Source: Paraglaciecola arctica
GTDB taxonomy: Bacteria; Pseudomonadota; Gammaproteobacteria; Enterobacterales; Alteromonadaceae
Assembly (NCBI RefSeq): GCF_018861065.1
Contig: NZ_JAHKQO010000036.1
Location: 459,865-523,864 of the forward strand
DNA: 64,000 nt
Direction: 5' to 3'
In this document: one piece after another, positions 45,011 through 54,222 of the stretch
Layout of the letters: each line of letters begins with the position of its first letter
Position numbering within the stretch: position 1 is the first letter of the stretch
Position numbers and translations under genes: made by a program
The notes under the pieces: model-generated
What the model was told of the DNA's origin: nothing
Database searches by the model: none
Seen by the model: the letters and a program-made list of their open reading frames with translations, nothing else

Positions 45011-45186
45011 CTTATTAATGGAGTAAGTATTAATTGCACTGTGGTTCCTGAAAAAGTAAATAACTTGTAAATTACAATATATTACGACTATGGCATTTGC
45101 ACAAGGCGCACAATTTAGCTTAACTATCTGGCATTTAATTTAAGTATTAGCAAATTTAAGCCTTAGCCATACCTTTAAAAATGCTT

Positions 45187-46227
45187 CTAGAAGGGCAAAA
45201 AATTAAATGAATAGTCGAGTATGGTTTGTGTCACGGCTTGCTCACCAAAATTAATTAAGCGTATTCTATTCATTAGTTTTTTCTCCACATCTAGCGAATC
45301 TAATTCACTGAAAACCAACTCCACTTTAGAAACTGAACCGTCTGGATCTATTTGTAATTTAACCGTTAACTTGCCTTGCAAACTTGGATCTGAGCGTAAA
45401 GCTTTACGATAAATTGCATAAATAGCCCCCTTATTTGCATCTAATACTTTACGAATTGACTGTGTTTCTCGACTGCCTAACACGCTATCCTCAGTCACAG
45501 TTTGTTTTGCAGCTAATGAAGCAAGCCCCTCATTGGGAGCCACATATTCTGTGTTCTTGCGACCGGCTAATTCGCCCCGAGAACCTATGTCAGTGGTTAA
45601 TTTACTGGTGTCGACGCCACCACTGCTGCTTGCCACCTTTGCACCAATAAATTTGCGTTGAGTTTGATTACTGGCTCCGGCTCCTTTTATGGTGTCGGTA
45701 TCAGCTAAGTTATTTAAACTTGAATTGTCGCGCATGCTTGCAAGGTCATCTTGAAACGCTAACAAGCCGGATTGTTTAGCTTTGGTTTTAGCCTTCTCAG
45801 TAATTTCCGCTTTTGTCGGCACTTTGACTTTCACGGGTTTAGGTGTCGCTTGTTTGGGTGGTTTTGGCGCTTCTGGTTTAGGCGGCACCACTTTTACTTT
45901 TTCGACTATTGGTTTTTCCGGCAAAGGTTGGGTGATTTCTGGTTTGGGTTTAGGAATAGGTTTAGGTGGTTCAACTTTTCTAGGCGTCATTAAACGTGTC
46001 AATTGTGCCGGGACTTTTTCTTTTTCAGCTCGAGGACGTTCCGGCAATTCTTGCCATTTCACTATCGCCGCAAAGGCCAAGGTAAAGCACAACACGACAG
46101 CGGTGATGCGTTTAAATCGTAGATTTTCTGTTTCACTGGAAGACCATGGCAATACGGTTATAAATGCACTGGGAGCCGGAATCTTGCTGACAGCAGTACT
46201 GACATTTATGCTGGCAATATTATTCAT
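45187..46227 (-). CDS. TonB-like periplasm-spanning protein with AgmX/PglI C-terminal domain
   Basis: This energy-transducer-like protein has 346 residues. It has a short cytoplasmic N-terminus and one membrane helix near 41-58 (AVVLCFTLAFAAIVKW). A Pro/Lys-rich spacer (about 75-150; EPPKPIPKPKPEITQPLPEK) could cross the periplasm. The C-terminal domain (about 255-346; IRKVLDANKGAIYAIYRKAL, GKLTVKLQIDPDGSVSKVEL) is of the AgmX/PglI type known from myxobacterial gliding proteins. It overlaps the preceding ExbD gene by ATGA and ends the operon. It probably converts ExbB/ExbD proton flow into force on outer-membrane partners. Confidence 0.87.
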   Translation of the reverse strand: MNNIASINVSTAVSKIPAPSAFITVLPWSSSETENLRFKRITAVVLCFTLAFAAIVKWQELPERPRAEKEKVPAQLTRLMTPRKVEPPKPIPKPKPEITQPLPEKPIVEKVKVVPPKPEAPKPPKQATPKPVKVKVPTKAEITEKAKTKAKQSGLLAFQDDLASMRDNSSLNNLADTDTIKGAGASNQTQRKFIGAKVASSSGGVDTSKLTTDIGSRGELAGRKNTEYVAPNEGLASLAAKQTVTEDSVLGSRETQSIRKVLDANKGAIYAIYRKALRSDPSLQGKLTVKLQIDPDGSVSKVELVFSELDSLDVEKKLMNRIRLINFGEQAVTQTILDYSFNFLPF

Positions 46228-46790
46228 AGCGGTTGCCCTTGCATACTTGAGTTATCAGGCGGCGCGTTTTCGCGAAGTGAAGCAGCGGACTCTTGGCCTT
46301 CCACAGCTAAAGAGATGTTGCTAAAACCAGCTTGCGCGCAGGTCTGCATAATGCGTTTTAACAACACATAAGGAATGTTCTTGTCGCCCATAATGGTAAT
46401 AGCGCGTTCCATATTCTCGCTATCGGCAGTTTTTCCACCGGTGCTCGCAGCGCGATTAACTTGATAGGCTAGTTCAGTAGCCAGAGCGGGGATGACATCT
46501 TCACTTTGATTTAGAATCTGTGTTACATCGGCTAATTTTTGTCCTTGAAGAATTAAATCATTATTGTTAACCATTAAAATCAAGGTTTCTTTAGCTGCTT
46601 GTTGTGCTGTCGATTCAGGTAATTCAACACTTTTACTATTGTGTAAAACCTGTACGTCGGATGCGTTAACCATTAAAAAAAACACCAAGATAGTAAAGAT
46701 ATCCATTAATGACACTAAGCTGAGCTTTGAATCTTTTGCCATGCGTTTATGGTGGCGAGCCATGCGTAGAGACCTAGCTGATTGTTTCAT
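46224..46790 (-). CDS. ExbD/TolR-type stator subunit (with conserved Asp)
   Basis: This 188-residue protein has a single N-terminal membrane helix carrying the proton-binding aspartate in LVSLMDIFTILVFFLMVNAS. A periplasmic ExbD/TolR domain follows (SVELPESTAQQAAKETLILM; AITIMGDKNIPYVLLKRIMQ). It is the second of two ExbD genes and overlaps both neighbours by ATGA. It forms a stator with the ExbB-like protein. Confidence 0.9.
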   Translation of the reverse strand: MKQSARSLRMARHHKRMAKDSKLSLVSLMDIFTILVFFLMVNASDVQVLHNSKSVELPESTAQQAAKETLILMVNNNDLILQGQKLADVTQILNQSEDVIPALATELAYQVNRAASTGGKTADSENMERAITIMGDKNIPYVLLKRIMQTCAQAGFSNISLAVEGQESAASLRENAPPDNSSMQGQPL

Positions 46791-47350
46791 TTTAAGCCCC
46801 CAGCAGCGTCAGTGGAATCGGCATCGTTAACAACAATTGGCGCATCACCTAGCGAAATTTCAGGGAAAAGCTCTGCATCCACTACCGATGCAATTAACAC
46901 ATCTTGATAAGAACGTGTGGTATCCATAAGTGCAACTATGACTTGATATGGAGTATTTTCTTCTAACAATAACGTGGCTGCTTTTTTATCTATGTTTTTA
47001 TTGATCAGAGTCTGTTTTATTCGCCTAAGCACTAACTGTAAAGCAGCATAATCATAACCATTTTCGGTAACTGCTATATTTTCAACTAAATAACCTTGTG
47101 GATAATAAACAGCAATACTGTTGGCCCTTACAATCAGCTCTAAGCGTTGCTCCTTTTCAGGTATCTCCGATTGACTTGCTTCACTGAGCTGAGGCAAAGC
47201 TAGCTCTAAAACGGTAATCCGCGAAAACACCATCATCATTAGCAGCACCGGCACCAGTACTATCATCAAATTCATAAAAGAAGTGATATCTAACTCAGCT
47301 TCTTTTTTGATTTTTCGACTACTTCGACCGAATTTTGTTCTAGTCGCCAT
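46787..47350 (-). CDS. ExbD-like stator subunit with Asn in place of the proton Asp
   Basis: This 187-residue protein has the same layout as the second ExbD. The membrane segment reads ELDITSFMNLMIVLVPVLLM, so asparagine occupies the position where ExbD/TolR normally has aspartate. The periplasmic domain has LELIVRANSIAVYYPQGYLV and TPYQVIVALMDTTRSYQ. It overlaps the next gene by ATGA. It may be a structural subunit pairing with the Asp-bearing ExbD. I recall similar FMNLM-type ExbDs in Glt-like clusters, but that needs alignment. Confidence 0.88.
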   Translation of the reverse strand: MATRTKFGRSSRKIKKEAELDITSFMNLMIVLVPVLLMMMVFSRITVLELALPQLSEASQSEIPEKEQRLELIVRANSIAVYYPQGYLVENIAVTENGYDYAALQLVLRRIKQTLINKNIDKKAATLLLEENTPYQVIVALMDTTRSYQDVLIASVVDAELFPEISLGDAPIVVNDADSTDAAGGLK

Positions 47351-47394
47351 ATTTTATTCCTACGTCTAAACCTAGAATCATCTGTTACTTAAAT

Positions 47395-48069
47395 TTACGG
47401 ATTAGTGTCTGTAGAGCGGGAATGACTGCTTAAATCTTGGCGTGCAATTAGTGCGTTCAAACATTTCACCCCAGCCATTTCCATACTGTCGATTATTTCA
47501 GTGGTTTTAGTTTGCAGCACAGAATGAAACGCCAACAATGGGATAGCCGCAATCAAACCGAAAGCGGTAGTATTCATTGCCACTGAAATACTCTGCGACA
47601 ACAAACTGGCCTTTTCGGAAGGGTCTGCGGTAGCCACAGCTGAAAATGCAGCAATCAAACCAATAATAGTGCCCAGCAATCCTAACAAAGTAGAGATATT
47701 GGCTAAGGTGGCTAAATAAGCAGTACGTCTTTCTAGCCTTGGCGTAGTTTCCATCAAGCCTTCTTCCATGGCGTACTCAATATCTTCGCGCCTTTGACTA
47801 TGACTTAAACGCGCCATTCCCGCCCCGATGATCCTGCTAATAGGTGAAGTATCGGTACTCGCAAAACTTAATACACCCGTGTAGTCATGATTATTGAGTA
47901 GCGGCTCCATTTGTTTGAAGGCTTTCTTATTCACCCGTTTTGAAAAACTCAAAAACAAATAACGCTCAATAGCGATAGCTAACCCAATCGCCAAAACGAT
48001 TGCTATGGGGAACATGAACGCCCCGCCTTCCTGAAAAAACCGAACTACTACTTCAAAAAAATTCATCAC
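47395..48069 (-). CDS. ExbB/TolQ/MotA-family proton channel
   Basis: This 224-residue inner-membrane protein has three membrane helices: near residues 15-36 (GGAFMFPIAIVLAIGLAIAI), about 118-145 (LATLANISTLLGLLGTIIGL), and about 160-185 (SISVAMNTTAFGLIAAIPLL). The last two are the conserved pore segments of the family. It lies directly before the two ExbD genes. It forms the pentameric stator channel powering the AgmX/TonB-like protein. Confidence 0.93.
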   Translation of the reverse strand: MMNFFEVVVRFFQEGGAFMFPIAIVLAIGLAIAIERYLFLSFSKRVNKKAFKQMEPLLNNHDYTGVLSFASTDTSPISRIIGAGMARLSHSQRREDIEYAMEEGLMETTPRLERRTAYLATLANISTLLGLLGTIIGLIAAFSAVATADPSEKASLLSQSISVAMNTTAFGLIAAIPLLAFHSVLQTKTTEIIDSMEMAGVKCLNALIARQDLSSHSRSTDTNP

Positions 48070-48108
48070 TGACTCCTACTATAAGTGCTATTCACTATAT
48101 ATTTTCGC

Positions 48109-48142
48109 CCCCAACCTAAAGGTATTAACCTTTAGGTTGGGG
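48109..48142. other. Perfect 15-bp hairpin inside the operon, at the end of the 99-residue gene
   Basis: CCCCAACCTAAAGGT and ACCTTTAGGTTGGGG flank a 4-base loop. It includes the last codons and stop of the 99-residue ORF and precedes the ExbB gene. There is no T tract on the minus strand. It could stabilise mRNA ends or set the expression ratio of stator to TPR genes. Confidence 0.6.
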
Positions 48143-48424
48143 TATGCTTTTAATGTTTAAAATTTGAATTTGTCGCGTTAGTTCACCCCGTTGTAGTGGC
48201 ATAAACTTTTTATTGATGCGTTCAATAATTTGACTAGGTAAAGCCTCTTTGGGTTTGGGCGATTGCCATGGGACTATGGTTAATACTTTTGGTTGCTCTT
48301 GGTTACCACGAATAGTCTCTTGCAGCTTAATCACTTCAGGTTCTTGTGCATCAACACTTTGAACCATAAACCCTACTAATAGTATTAGGCGCATAACATT
48401 TGTATAACCTTTTGACGGTTTCAT
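48125..48424 (-). CDS. Small exported protein of the envelope operon
   Basis: This 99-residue protein has a signal peptide (VMRLILLVGFMVQSVDA) and a short, Pro/Lys-rich periplasmic part. VLTIVPWQSPKPKEAL resembles the AFITVLPWSSSE stretch at the N-terminus of the TonB-like protein of the same operon. ATGA overlap with the previous gene. No family is recognised. It may be a small adaptor of the envelope machine. Confidence 0.7.
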   Translation of the reverse strand: MKPSKGYTNVMRLILLVGFMVQSVDAQEPEVIKLQETIRGNQEQPKVLTIVPWQSPKPKEALPSQIIERINKKFMPLQRGELTRQIQILNIKSIPQPKG

Positions 48425-49158
48425 AAGGTCGCTCCAGATTGTTCATTTTGTTCGGCGCGTTTTATCTGCCTTTGCAAATCAATTATCCAACCTTGCAATT
48501 GCCGTGATTCGTCTTTAGTTAACGCCTGATAAACTTCAAAATCAGCCAAGGCTAAAGTTTTTTCTCCTAAGTAGAGGTCGTATAATATGCCTCGATTAAA
48601 ATAGGCGGTACTAAATGCAGGCCAACTTTTAAGCGCCAATTCATAGTGCCTTAGGGCCTCGTTAAACTGACCTTGTTGCCGCAATACTAAGGCTAATTCA
48701 TTGTGAGCTTGATAGTTGAGTGGGTTAGCAGTTGTCGCTTTGTTTAGGTAGCTAGACATTGCGCCAAGCTTACCCTCGACGTTATCTTTGTTGAGTTCTC
48801 CGCTTATTAATGCCAGTTGCAACCATATGCCCGAATAATTTGGATGTTGTTCAGACAAGGCAATAAGTTGTTGTTGCGCTTGGATAAAGTGACCTTGCTG
48901 TTTTAGTGCTACAGCGGCTTGAAATTGCGTCAATACCCGAGCATCAATGTTATCGATACTTGACTGCTCTTTATATAAATTGACTTGTTGTTGCAAAGCA
49001 TTAACCTTTGTTTGCAACGCTGTTAGCGGTTCAGATTCAGGCTCAGCTTGAGTGGTTTCGACCATTGACTCAGCTTGATTTTGCGGAGACAAACTACTGC
49101 AGCTACTCAATATGGCTCCCCCCAACAATACAAGTACCGCAACACTAGTAAATCTCAT
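48421..49158 (-). CDS. TPR lipoprotein of the envelope operon
   Basis: Starting at ATG 49158 gives a 245-residue lipoprotein (MRFTSVAVLVLLGGAILSSC, lipobox Cys ~20). A longer reading from 49341 would run deep into the upstream TPR gene and lacks a signal. A helical region at about 50-70 leads into TPRs from about residue 80 (GHFIQAQQQLIALSEQHPNY; AHNELALVLRQQGQFNEAL). It resembles AglT/GltE-type TPR lipoproteins of the myxobacterial system in size and neighbourhood; this is analogy. Confidence 0.82.
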   Translation of the reverse strand: MRFTSVAVLVLLGGAILSSCSSLSPQNQAESMVETTQAEPESEPLTALQTKVNALQQQVNLYKEQSSIDNIDARVLTQFQAAVALKQQGHFIQAQQQLIALSEQHPNYSGIWLQLALISGELNKDNVEGKLGAMSSYLNKATTANPLNYQAHNELALVLRQQGQFNEALRHYELALKSWPAFSTAYFNRGILYDLYLGEKTLALADFEVYQALTKDESRQLQGWIIDLQRQIKRAEQNEQSGATL

Positions 49159-52147
49159 CAATAAACTCCGCGTTTCTTTCTTGTTTGTTGTAGCGCCCAG
49201 GGAGCAATTTTTGCAAGGCGCTAAAACTCTTTTGGACCCAAACATCGTAGCTACCTTGCCAGCTACGCTTGATGTTGGTTTCGTGAATATTGATGGCCTT
49301 TTCTTCAAATGGATAAGCCTGTTCCTCAAGCAATAACTCATATTGCTCCAACTCCAAGGAGTTAAGATTTTTAGGTTTACTGGAAGCCATTAGGTCTTTG
49401 GCAAGTTGATGATAAATATCAGCAATACTAAAATTAGCTAAGGTGCTGAACTCTTCAACTTTGTATCCCAAAGTTTTGTTGTAAGCCTCAAGGGCGGCAT
49501 TTAACGCCGCTTTTTTCTTAGCTAAACTGGCTTTTAGAGGTTGAGTGAGTTTTATTTTTCTGAAGGCACGCAACTTGTCGTCAGCAAAAACACTTGAGGC
49601 CATTGCTGCTAAATAGCGAGTACGAGTATCTCTTTCAATATCGGTAGATTGTTGCGCTTGAATATCAGCTTGTATTAACTTTTTGAGCCAAAAACGACGT
49701 TTACTGTATTCATTACTTTCAAGGTAAAACTCACTCATAATAAACCGGGCTTGATTCGCTTCGGCGAAAGGGTGTGCATAACTATGAGCGTAAGTTCGAT
49801 ACGCATCCAAAGCTTGTTGTCTATTCCCTATTTTGTGCAAATACTGAGCGGCTACATACAGAGCTTGCCTACCTACTTCAGTTTGTGGTTTAGTTTTATG
49901 TAATAGCAACAATTCATCCGCTGCCAGCTGCCAGTTTTCATTTTGCTGATATGCCAATATTAGTTGTGACTGAATATTTTTGGTTAAATCGTTGTGAGGA
50001 AAACGTCGTCTAAAGTCGACAAATAAATCTATGCCTTGTTGCCATTGTTGCATCTGTAATAAATAACTGGCGGCATCGTATTGTGCACTGACACGAATGC
50101 TAGAGTTAGGTGTTTTGGCTATGACTCTTAAAAAATCATTCACCGCTAGAGGCAAATAATTGTTTTTTACATTCTGCTCTCCTTGCTTGTAAATACTCGC
50201 GGCTAATCGCTCGCGGATATCTGCAAGGCGGGGATCTTTATTTGGCAACATTTGAATGATTTTTTCGTAGCTACTTTCCCCTAATTCATATTGTTGTAGT
50301 GCAAATTGACTGTGTGCTATCACTAAATAACTGGCTAAACTTTTTTCAGAAGTAATATTAGGTTGCCGCTCCAACCACTTTTGTGCGGCATGTATCGCTG
50401 AATCATAACGCTTTAAACCAAAGAGTTGTTGCATGCTGTTATACAGGATATCCCTTGCTCTAGGATCGTCAGCAAACGTACTCACAAATTTTTCTTGAGC
50501 AATAAGCTGCTTATCTAACCAAGATTGGTCGCCTTGTGTTTGTAATTGTATTTTCTGATAAGCCAAAATAGCAGCGTAAGCCGCTTCAGCCGCTTTGGGA
50601 TGAACATCACTTTGATGAGTACTTGGCTGCAAATGCTGGTAAGCATAGTCTTCAAATGCTTTGATTGATTCGCCATAATGCTGCGCTTCAAATAAAGCTT
50701 CTCCTAACCTGTAAGTTACTTCTGGAGTTTGCGGATCTTTGGGGAACGTCGATATAAACTCTTGGTACCATTGTGAAGCCCGCAATAAAGCTTGAGTGGA
50801 CTGTGCTTGTAACTCTTGTGGTTTAGAGACTCCTTTTTTATTTGGGTTGACTGATTGTTTTTGACTCTTACTGGCTAACACCTGTCCAAGGCTATGCTCA
50901 TATTGCGCCAACTCTTGGAGGTATTCGTTTAAAAAAGGTGCAACTTGTTCTTGCAAAACGAGGGGCCACTTAGGCCAGTATTCTCCAGAAATTCCATAGT
51001 GAGTTACAAATTGTTGTTTAGCAGGCAGCACTAAGCTTGGGAATTCTCCTAAGATATAAGAGTCAATTTGCTTCACTGCAAAAATTGGTGCCTGAAAATG
51101 CTCCCCATGAACTTCAGTAAAGGCTTTAAAGGTTTTAGCGCTATCGAGGTATCTATCTTGATTGAGATAATGTTGTGCTAATGCATCGTAGAGCACGTAC
51201 TCATAGTGCCTACTTTTTACTCTCGCAAAATGTGCGGCAATACTGTCGGCTGGGGTCGAGTATTCGTTATCTTGATAAGAAAACAACAAACTCATAATAC
51301 GGATCGTATCCTTGACCAAGCGTTTTTGTCCTACAGCTAAACTGTCGATTTGTTTTTGGCTGTCGACCTGAGACAACATGGACTGTGCCACAATTTCGTT
51401 AGGCAACTGATGATCAAGCAAAGTTGTAAAGGCTTTTAATGCGTCTGTTTGCTGTTCATTTTTGAAAAAACTCCATCCCAACATATAAGCTGCAGTAGCG
51501 TAATAAGGATTTTGCTCCCCTTGAATCAATACTTTATTGTATTCATGAATTGCCAATTCATAGTTAGCACGATTAAATGCCAACTCCCCGAGTCTAAAGT
51601 GAATTTCTGCAAGATATTCATTGTCAGGAAATTGTTGAAGTAATTGCTGTAATGTATTCAAGCTAGCTTGCATTTGCCCCTGTTGTTCATAGGCTTTGGC
51701 GAGTTGGTAAAAAACCTCTACATTGTCAGAATTGTGTGGATGTTGTTGCAACAAGTGCTGGTATTGTTCTATGGCAGCCTCAAACAATTTTTGAGGGTTT
51801 TGTTTAGGTTGTTCACCACCATCTAATGACGGCTCAATGGGTATTCCGTTTTCTTGTATTTGTTCCGCTAGTAAAACCTCTAAATCGGCCAATCTATATT
51901 GCACTATTTGTTTAGTTTGCGGATCACCCACCATTTCAAGCAATACTTTGTAAGCATCACGCATAGATTTTGTTTCAGGTTGTTCTAAAGGTGTGTGATC
52001 TAAGGGTAATGGTGCGAAATATAGGTCTGCAATTGTTTGATTGGCGGTAGGCTGCTGTTGTGGTGTATCTTTATCAGACAACGTTCCGCAACCGCACAAA
52101 AATAGCACCAGACCTAACAAACTCAAAGAATATAGTCCTAAGCTCAT
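49145..52147 (-). CDS. Large TPR lipoprotein
   Basis: This 1000-residue outer-membrane or periplasmic lipoprotein has a signal ending LFLCGCGTL (Cys near 20). Most of the protein is TPR-like repeats (PHNSDNVEVFYQLAKAYEQQ; FPDNEYLAEIHFRLGELAFN; FPKDPQTPEVTYRLGEALFE), with YbgF/tol-pal-like spacing. It overlaps the 692-residue gene by ATGA and the next TPR gene by 14 bases. It is comparable in place and type with the large TPR proteins GltD/AgmU or PglI of gliding clusters. It probably scaffolds the periplasmic complex. Confidence 0.87.
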   Translation of the reverse strand: MSLGLYSLSLLGLVLFLCGCGTLSDKDTPQQQPTANQTIADLYFAPLPLDHTPLEQPETKSMRDAYKVLLEMVGDPQTKQIVQYRLADLEVLLAEQIQENGIPIEPSLDGGEQPKQNPQKLFEAAIEQYQHLLQQHPHNSDNVEVFYQLAKAYEQQGQMQASLNTLQQLLQQFPDNEYLAEIHFRLGELAFNRANYELAIHEYNKVLIQGEQNPYYATAAYMLGWSFFKNEQQTDALKAFTTLLDHQLPNEIVAQSMLSQVDSQKQIDSLAVGQKRLVKDTIRIMSLLFSYQDNEYSTPADSIAAHFARVKSRHYEYVLYDALAQHYLNQDRYLDSAKTFKAFTEVHGEHFQAPIFAVKQIDSYILGEFPSLVLPAKQQFVTHYGISGEYWPKWPLVLQEQVAPFLNEYLQELAQYEHSLGQVLASKSQKQSVNPNKKGVSKPQELQAQSTQALLRASQWYQEFISTFPKDPQTPEVTYRLGEALFEAQHYGESIKAFEDYAYQHLQPSTHQSDVHPKAAEAAYAAILAYQKIQLQTQGDQSWLDKQLIAQEKFVSTFADDPRARDILYNSMQQLFGLKRYDSAIHAAQKWLERQPNITSEKSLASYLVIAHSQFALQQYELGESSYEKIIQMLPNKDPRLADIRERLAASIYKQGEQNVKNNYLPLAVNDFLRVIAKTPNSSIRVSAQYDAASYLLQMQQWQQGIDLFVDFRRRFPHNDLTKNIQSQLILAYQQNENWQLAADELLLLHKTKPQTEVGRQALYVAAQYLHKIGNRQQALDAYRTYAHSYAHPFAEANQARFIMSEFYLESNEYSKRRFWLKKLIQADIQAQQSTDIERDTRTRYLAAMASSVFADDKLRAFRKIKLTQPLKASLAKKKAALNAALEAYNKTLGYKVEEFSTLANFSIADIYHQLAKDLMASSKPKNLNSLELEQYELLLEEQAYPFEEKAINIHETNIKRSWQGSYDVWVQKSFSALQKLLPGRYNKQERNAEFIDEIY

Positions 52148-54222
52148 AATTGCTCCTCCTCAACAGAGGTCGCTTCATCTGTTTTAGTCGAGCTGTTGTT
52201 GTCTTTTTGTAAGGCCTGATCTCTCAATCTCACCATAGCCAATTGCGCTTGCAAAATATAATCAGCGATCTTTTGTTTATGCTCTTGTATCGCCCGTACA
52301 AAAGTATCTGACAATTGGCTAACTAGTACATTTTGTAACTGTGTACTTTTAGTGACTTCAGCACTGATACGTTGTGCCAGGCCGCTGACTCTTTGTCTTT
52401 GTTGAGTAAACTCTGGTTGCAATGCGAGTTGTTGTAATAGTTGCTGTTGACGTATTTGGGCTTTAGCAATTTCATCATCGAGTTGATTCAAGGCTTTTTG
52501 GGCTTGCCATAGATTAGCTGCATGGGCTTCACTCGTTTGCCAAGTTATTCTACCTGCTACACGTTTGACCCGTTTATGATAACTATCATCCAGAGGTTTC
52601 TGTCCTAGTTGTTGCTTTAGCTGAGCAATTTTTTCTATACTTTTTTGGGCTCTTCCCACTCTAAATAACCATTGTTGGCTTTGCTGATTCATCAAAATGT
52701 GGGCATTTTTCTGATCCTTTGCCGATGCCACTTGCTGTGCTAGCGCTTCACGCTGAGTTTGTAATTCAGTCAATTGTTCCAATGTACGGTTTTGTAACGT
52801 TTGTTGAGCTCGTTTAGACCGCTCTGCTTGCCTTTCGTTAAGCATCAAGTGATATTGCTGCATACGTTGTTGCCAATCGTACAATTGTTTTTGTATGCCT
52901 TTGTTATCTTCAAGTGCCGATAGCCCAGCCCTAAACTCGCGACTAACCGCAACAGAGTTAAACAGTTCTACGGTGTTAAATTGTCGGCCTTTGTCTATGA
53001 GGGATTGGCTTACAACATCAGTCTGTTCAGAACGACTTTTAGCATCGGGTAATAAACCCAAGATAAATAACTGTTGTTGTACCTGTTGCTCCGCATGATT
53101 AAGGTCGGTTAAAGCCTGTTCGAAGCGATTGATTCCTAATCGTAATACTTGCAGTGATTGCTGAGGAGCAAAGGCTTTTTCATAAGCATAGGCACTAGCT
53201 AAAAAGGCCTCCAAGGTGTATTCATTATTTTGTGGCAACAAAATCAGTCGTTGCCACACAGCTAAAGCCGATTGTAATTCATCCTTTTTAGCAGCAGCCC
53301 AGCCGTATCCAAGTAACGCAGCCTGAGTGTCTAAGCCTTGGGTGCGAATTTTTTGGAACACCCTAAAGGCTTCATGGGGTTCGTCGTTTTGCAACAGAGT
53401 ATAACCTAGTGTTAAGTTTGCTCGGTCGCCAATAGCATCGCGCTCAGCAGTCAAATTGGGATCGCTATCATGATTAAATATTGGATCCGCCCACCCCATC
53501 CAGCGACGCACAAAACTGTTGTTGTTATTCACTAGGGCAGTTAATCGACTTATGGCCTGTTGTGTTTTACCCGCTTGCAATAGTCCTAAGGCTTGGTTGT
53601 ATTGCACGTAGTGTCGATATATTGAATCTGAAGATAACTGCTCTAACCACTGTGTATTAGTACTGGTTGTTTCTTGATCTAACAAGAAATCGTGGAGTTG
53701 CGATTGCATGTAGAGCCAATTATCACGCACAGATACCTCAAAATGTGTGACTGCATCTTGTTGAGGTATGTTTTGTAAAGCTTGAGCTGCTGCTGCAAAT
53801 TGATTTTTTTGATAATAGGTTTTACCTAACAATAACCAAGCAAAAGCGGTGATTTTGGGGGCGGTATTGTTTTGTAATAAACGTTGAAAAATGTCGGCTG
53901 CTTGGTTATCTAACCCGTAAGCTAAACTCATTCCCCCTTTGAGAAGCTCTGGCTCTACTTGATTAGCACTCAAAAACGATGGGAGCTGGGTCAAACCGTT
54001 GGGAAATTTTTGTTCTAAAATCGCCATTTGAGTTAAGGCGAGGCCAAAATTCCCCTGATAATATTCATACAAAACCTGTTGGTAGGCTTTTTGTAACTGT
54101 ATAGGGCTAGGAGGATTAACAGCGCCGTTTAGTTGCCCACTAGCTTGATTACTGACTAGCAAAGCAACACAACAAATTAAGACGCCAATCCAGTTCAGCA
54201 TATTATAATTCAACCGCCTCAA
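52144..54222 (-). CDS. Exported TPR and coiled-coil protein
   Basis: This 692-residue periplasmic protein has a signal peptide (residues 1-28, ending NQASG). TPR-like helices run from about 35 to 380 (NFGLALTQMAILEQKFPNGL; QFAAAAQALQNIPQQDAVTH). A long glutamine-rich coiled coil follows (about 440-670; QTQREALAQQVASAKDQKN), then an acidic tail. It starts 20 bases inside the end of the 188-residue gene. It is probably a structural partner of the two other TPR proteins. Confidence 0.82.
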   Translation of the reverse strand: MRRLNYNMLNWIGVLICCVALLVSNQASGQLNGAVNPPSPIQLQKAYQQVLYEYYQGNFGLALTQMAILEQKFPNGLTQLPSFLSANQVEPELLKGGMSLAYGLDNQAADIFQRLLQNNTAPKITAFAWLLLGKTYYQKNQFAAAAQALQNIPQQDAVTHFEVSVRDNWLYMQSQLHDFLLDQETTSTNTQWLEQLSSDSIYRHYVQYNQALGLLQAGKTQQAISRLTALVNNNNSFVRRWMGWADPIFNHDSDPNLTAERDAIGDRANLTLGYTLLQNDEPHEAFRVFQKIRTQGLDTQAALLGYGWAAAKKDELQSALAVWQRLILLPQNNEYTLEAFLASAYAYEKAFAPQQSLQVLRLGINRFEQALTDLNHAEQQVQQQLFILGLLPDAKSRSEQTDVVSQSLIDKGRQFNTVELFNSVAVSREFRAGLSALEDNKGIQKQLYDWQQRMQQYHLMLNERQAERSKRAQQTLQNRTLEQLTELQTQREALAQQVASAKDQKNAHILMNQQSQQWLFRVGRAQKSIEKIAQLKQQLGQKPLDDSYHKRVKRVAGRITWQTSEAHAANLWQAQKALNQLDDEIAKAQIRQQQLLQQLALQPEFTQQRQRVSGLAQRISAEVTKSTQLQNVLVSQLSDTFVRAIQEHKQKIADYILQAQLAMVRLRDQALQKDNNSSTKTDEATSVEEEQL

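Noticed and set aside
45772-46324. Two plus-strand ORFs rich in Phe/Arg or Gly/Thr
   Set aside because: They are antisense shadows of the Pro/Lys-rich spacer of the TonB-like gene and its junction with ExbD.
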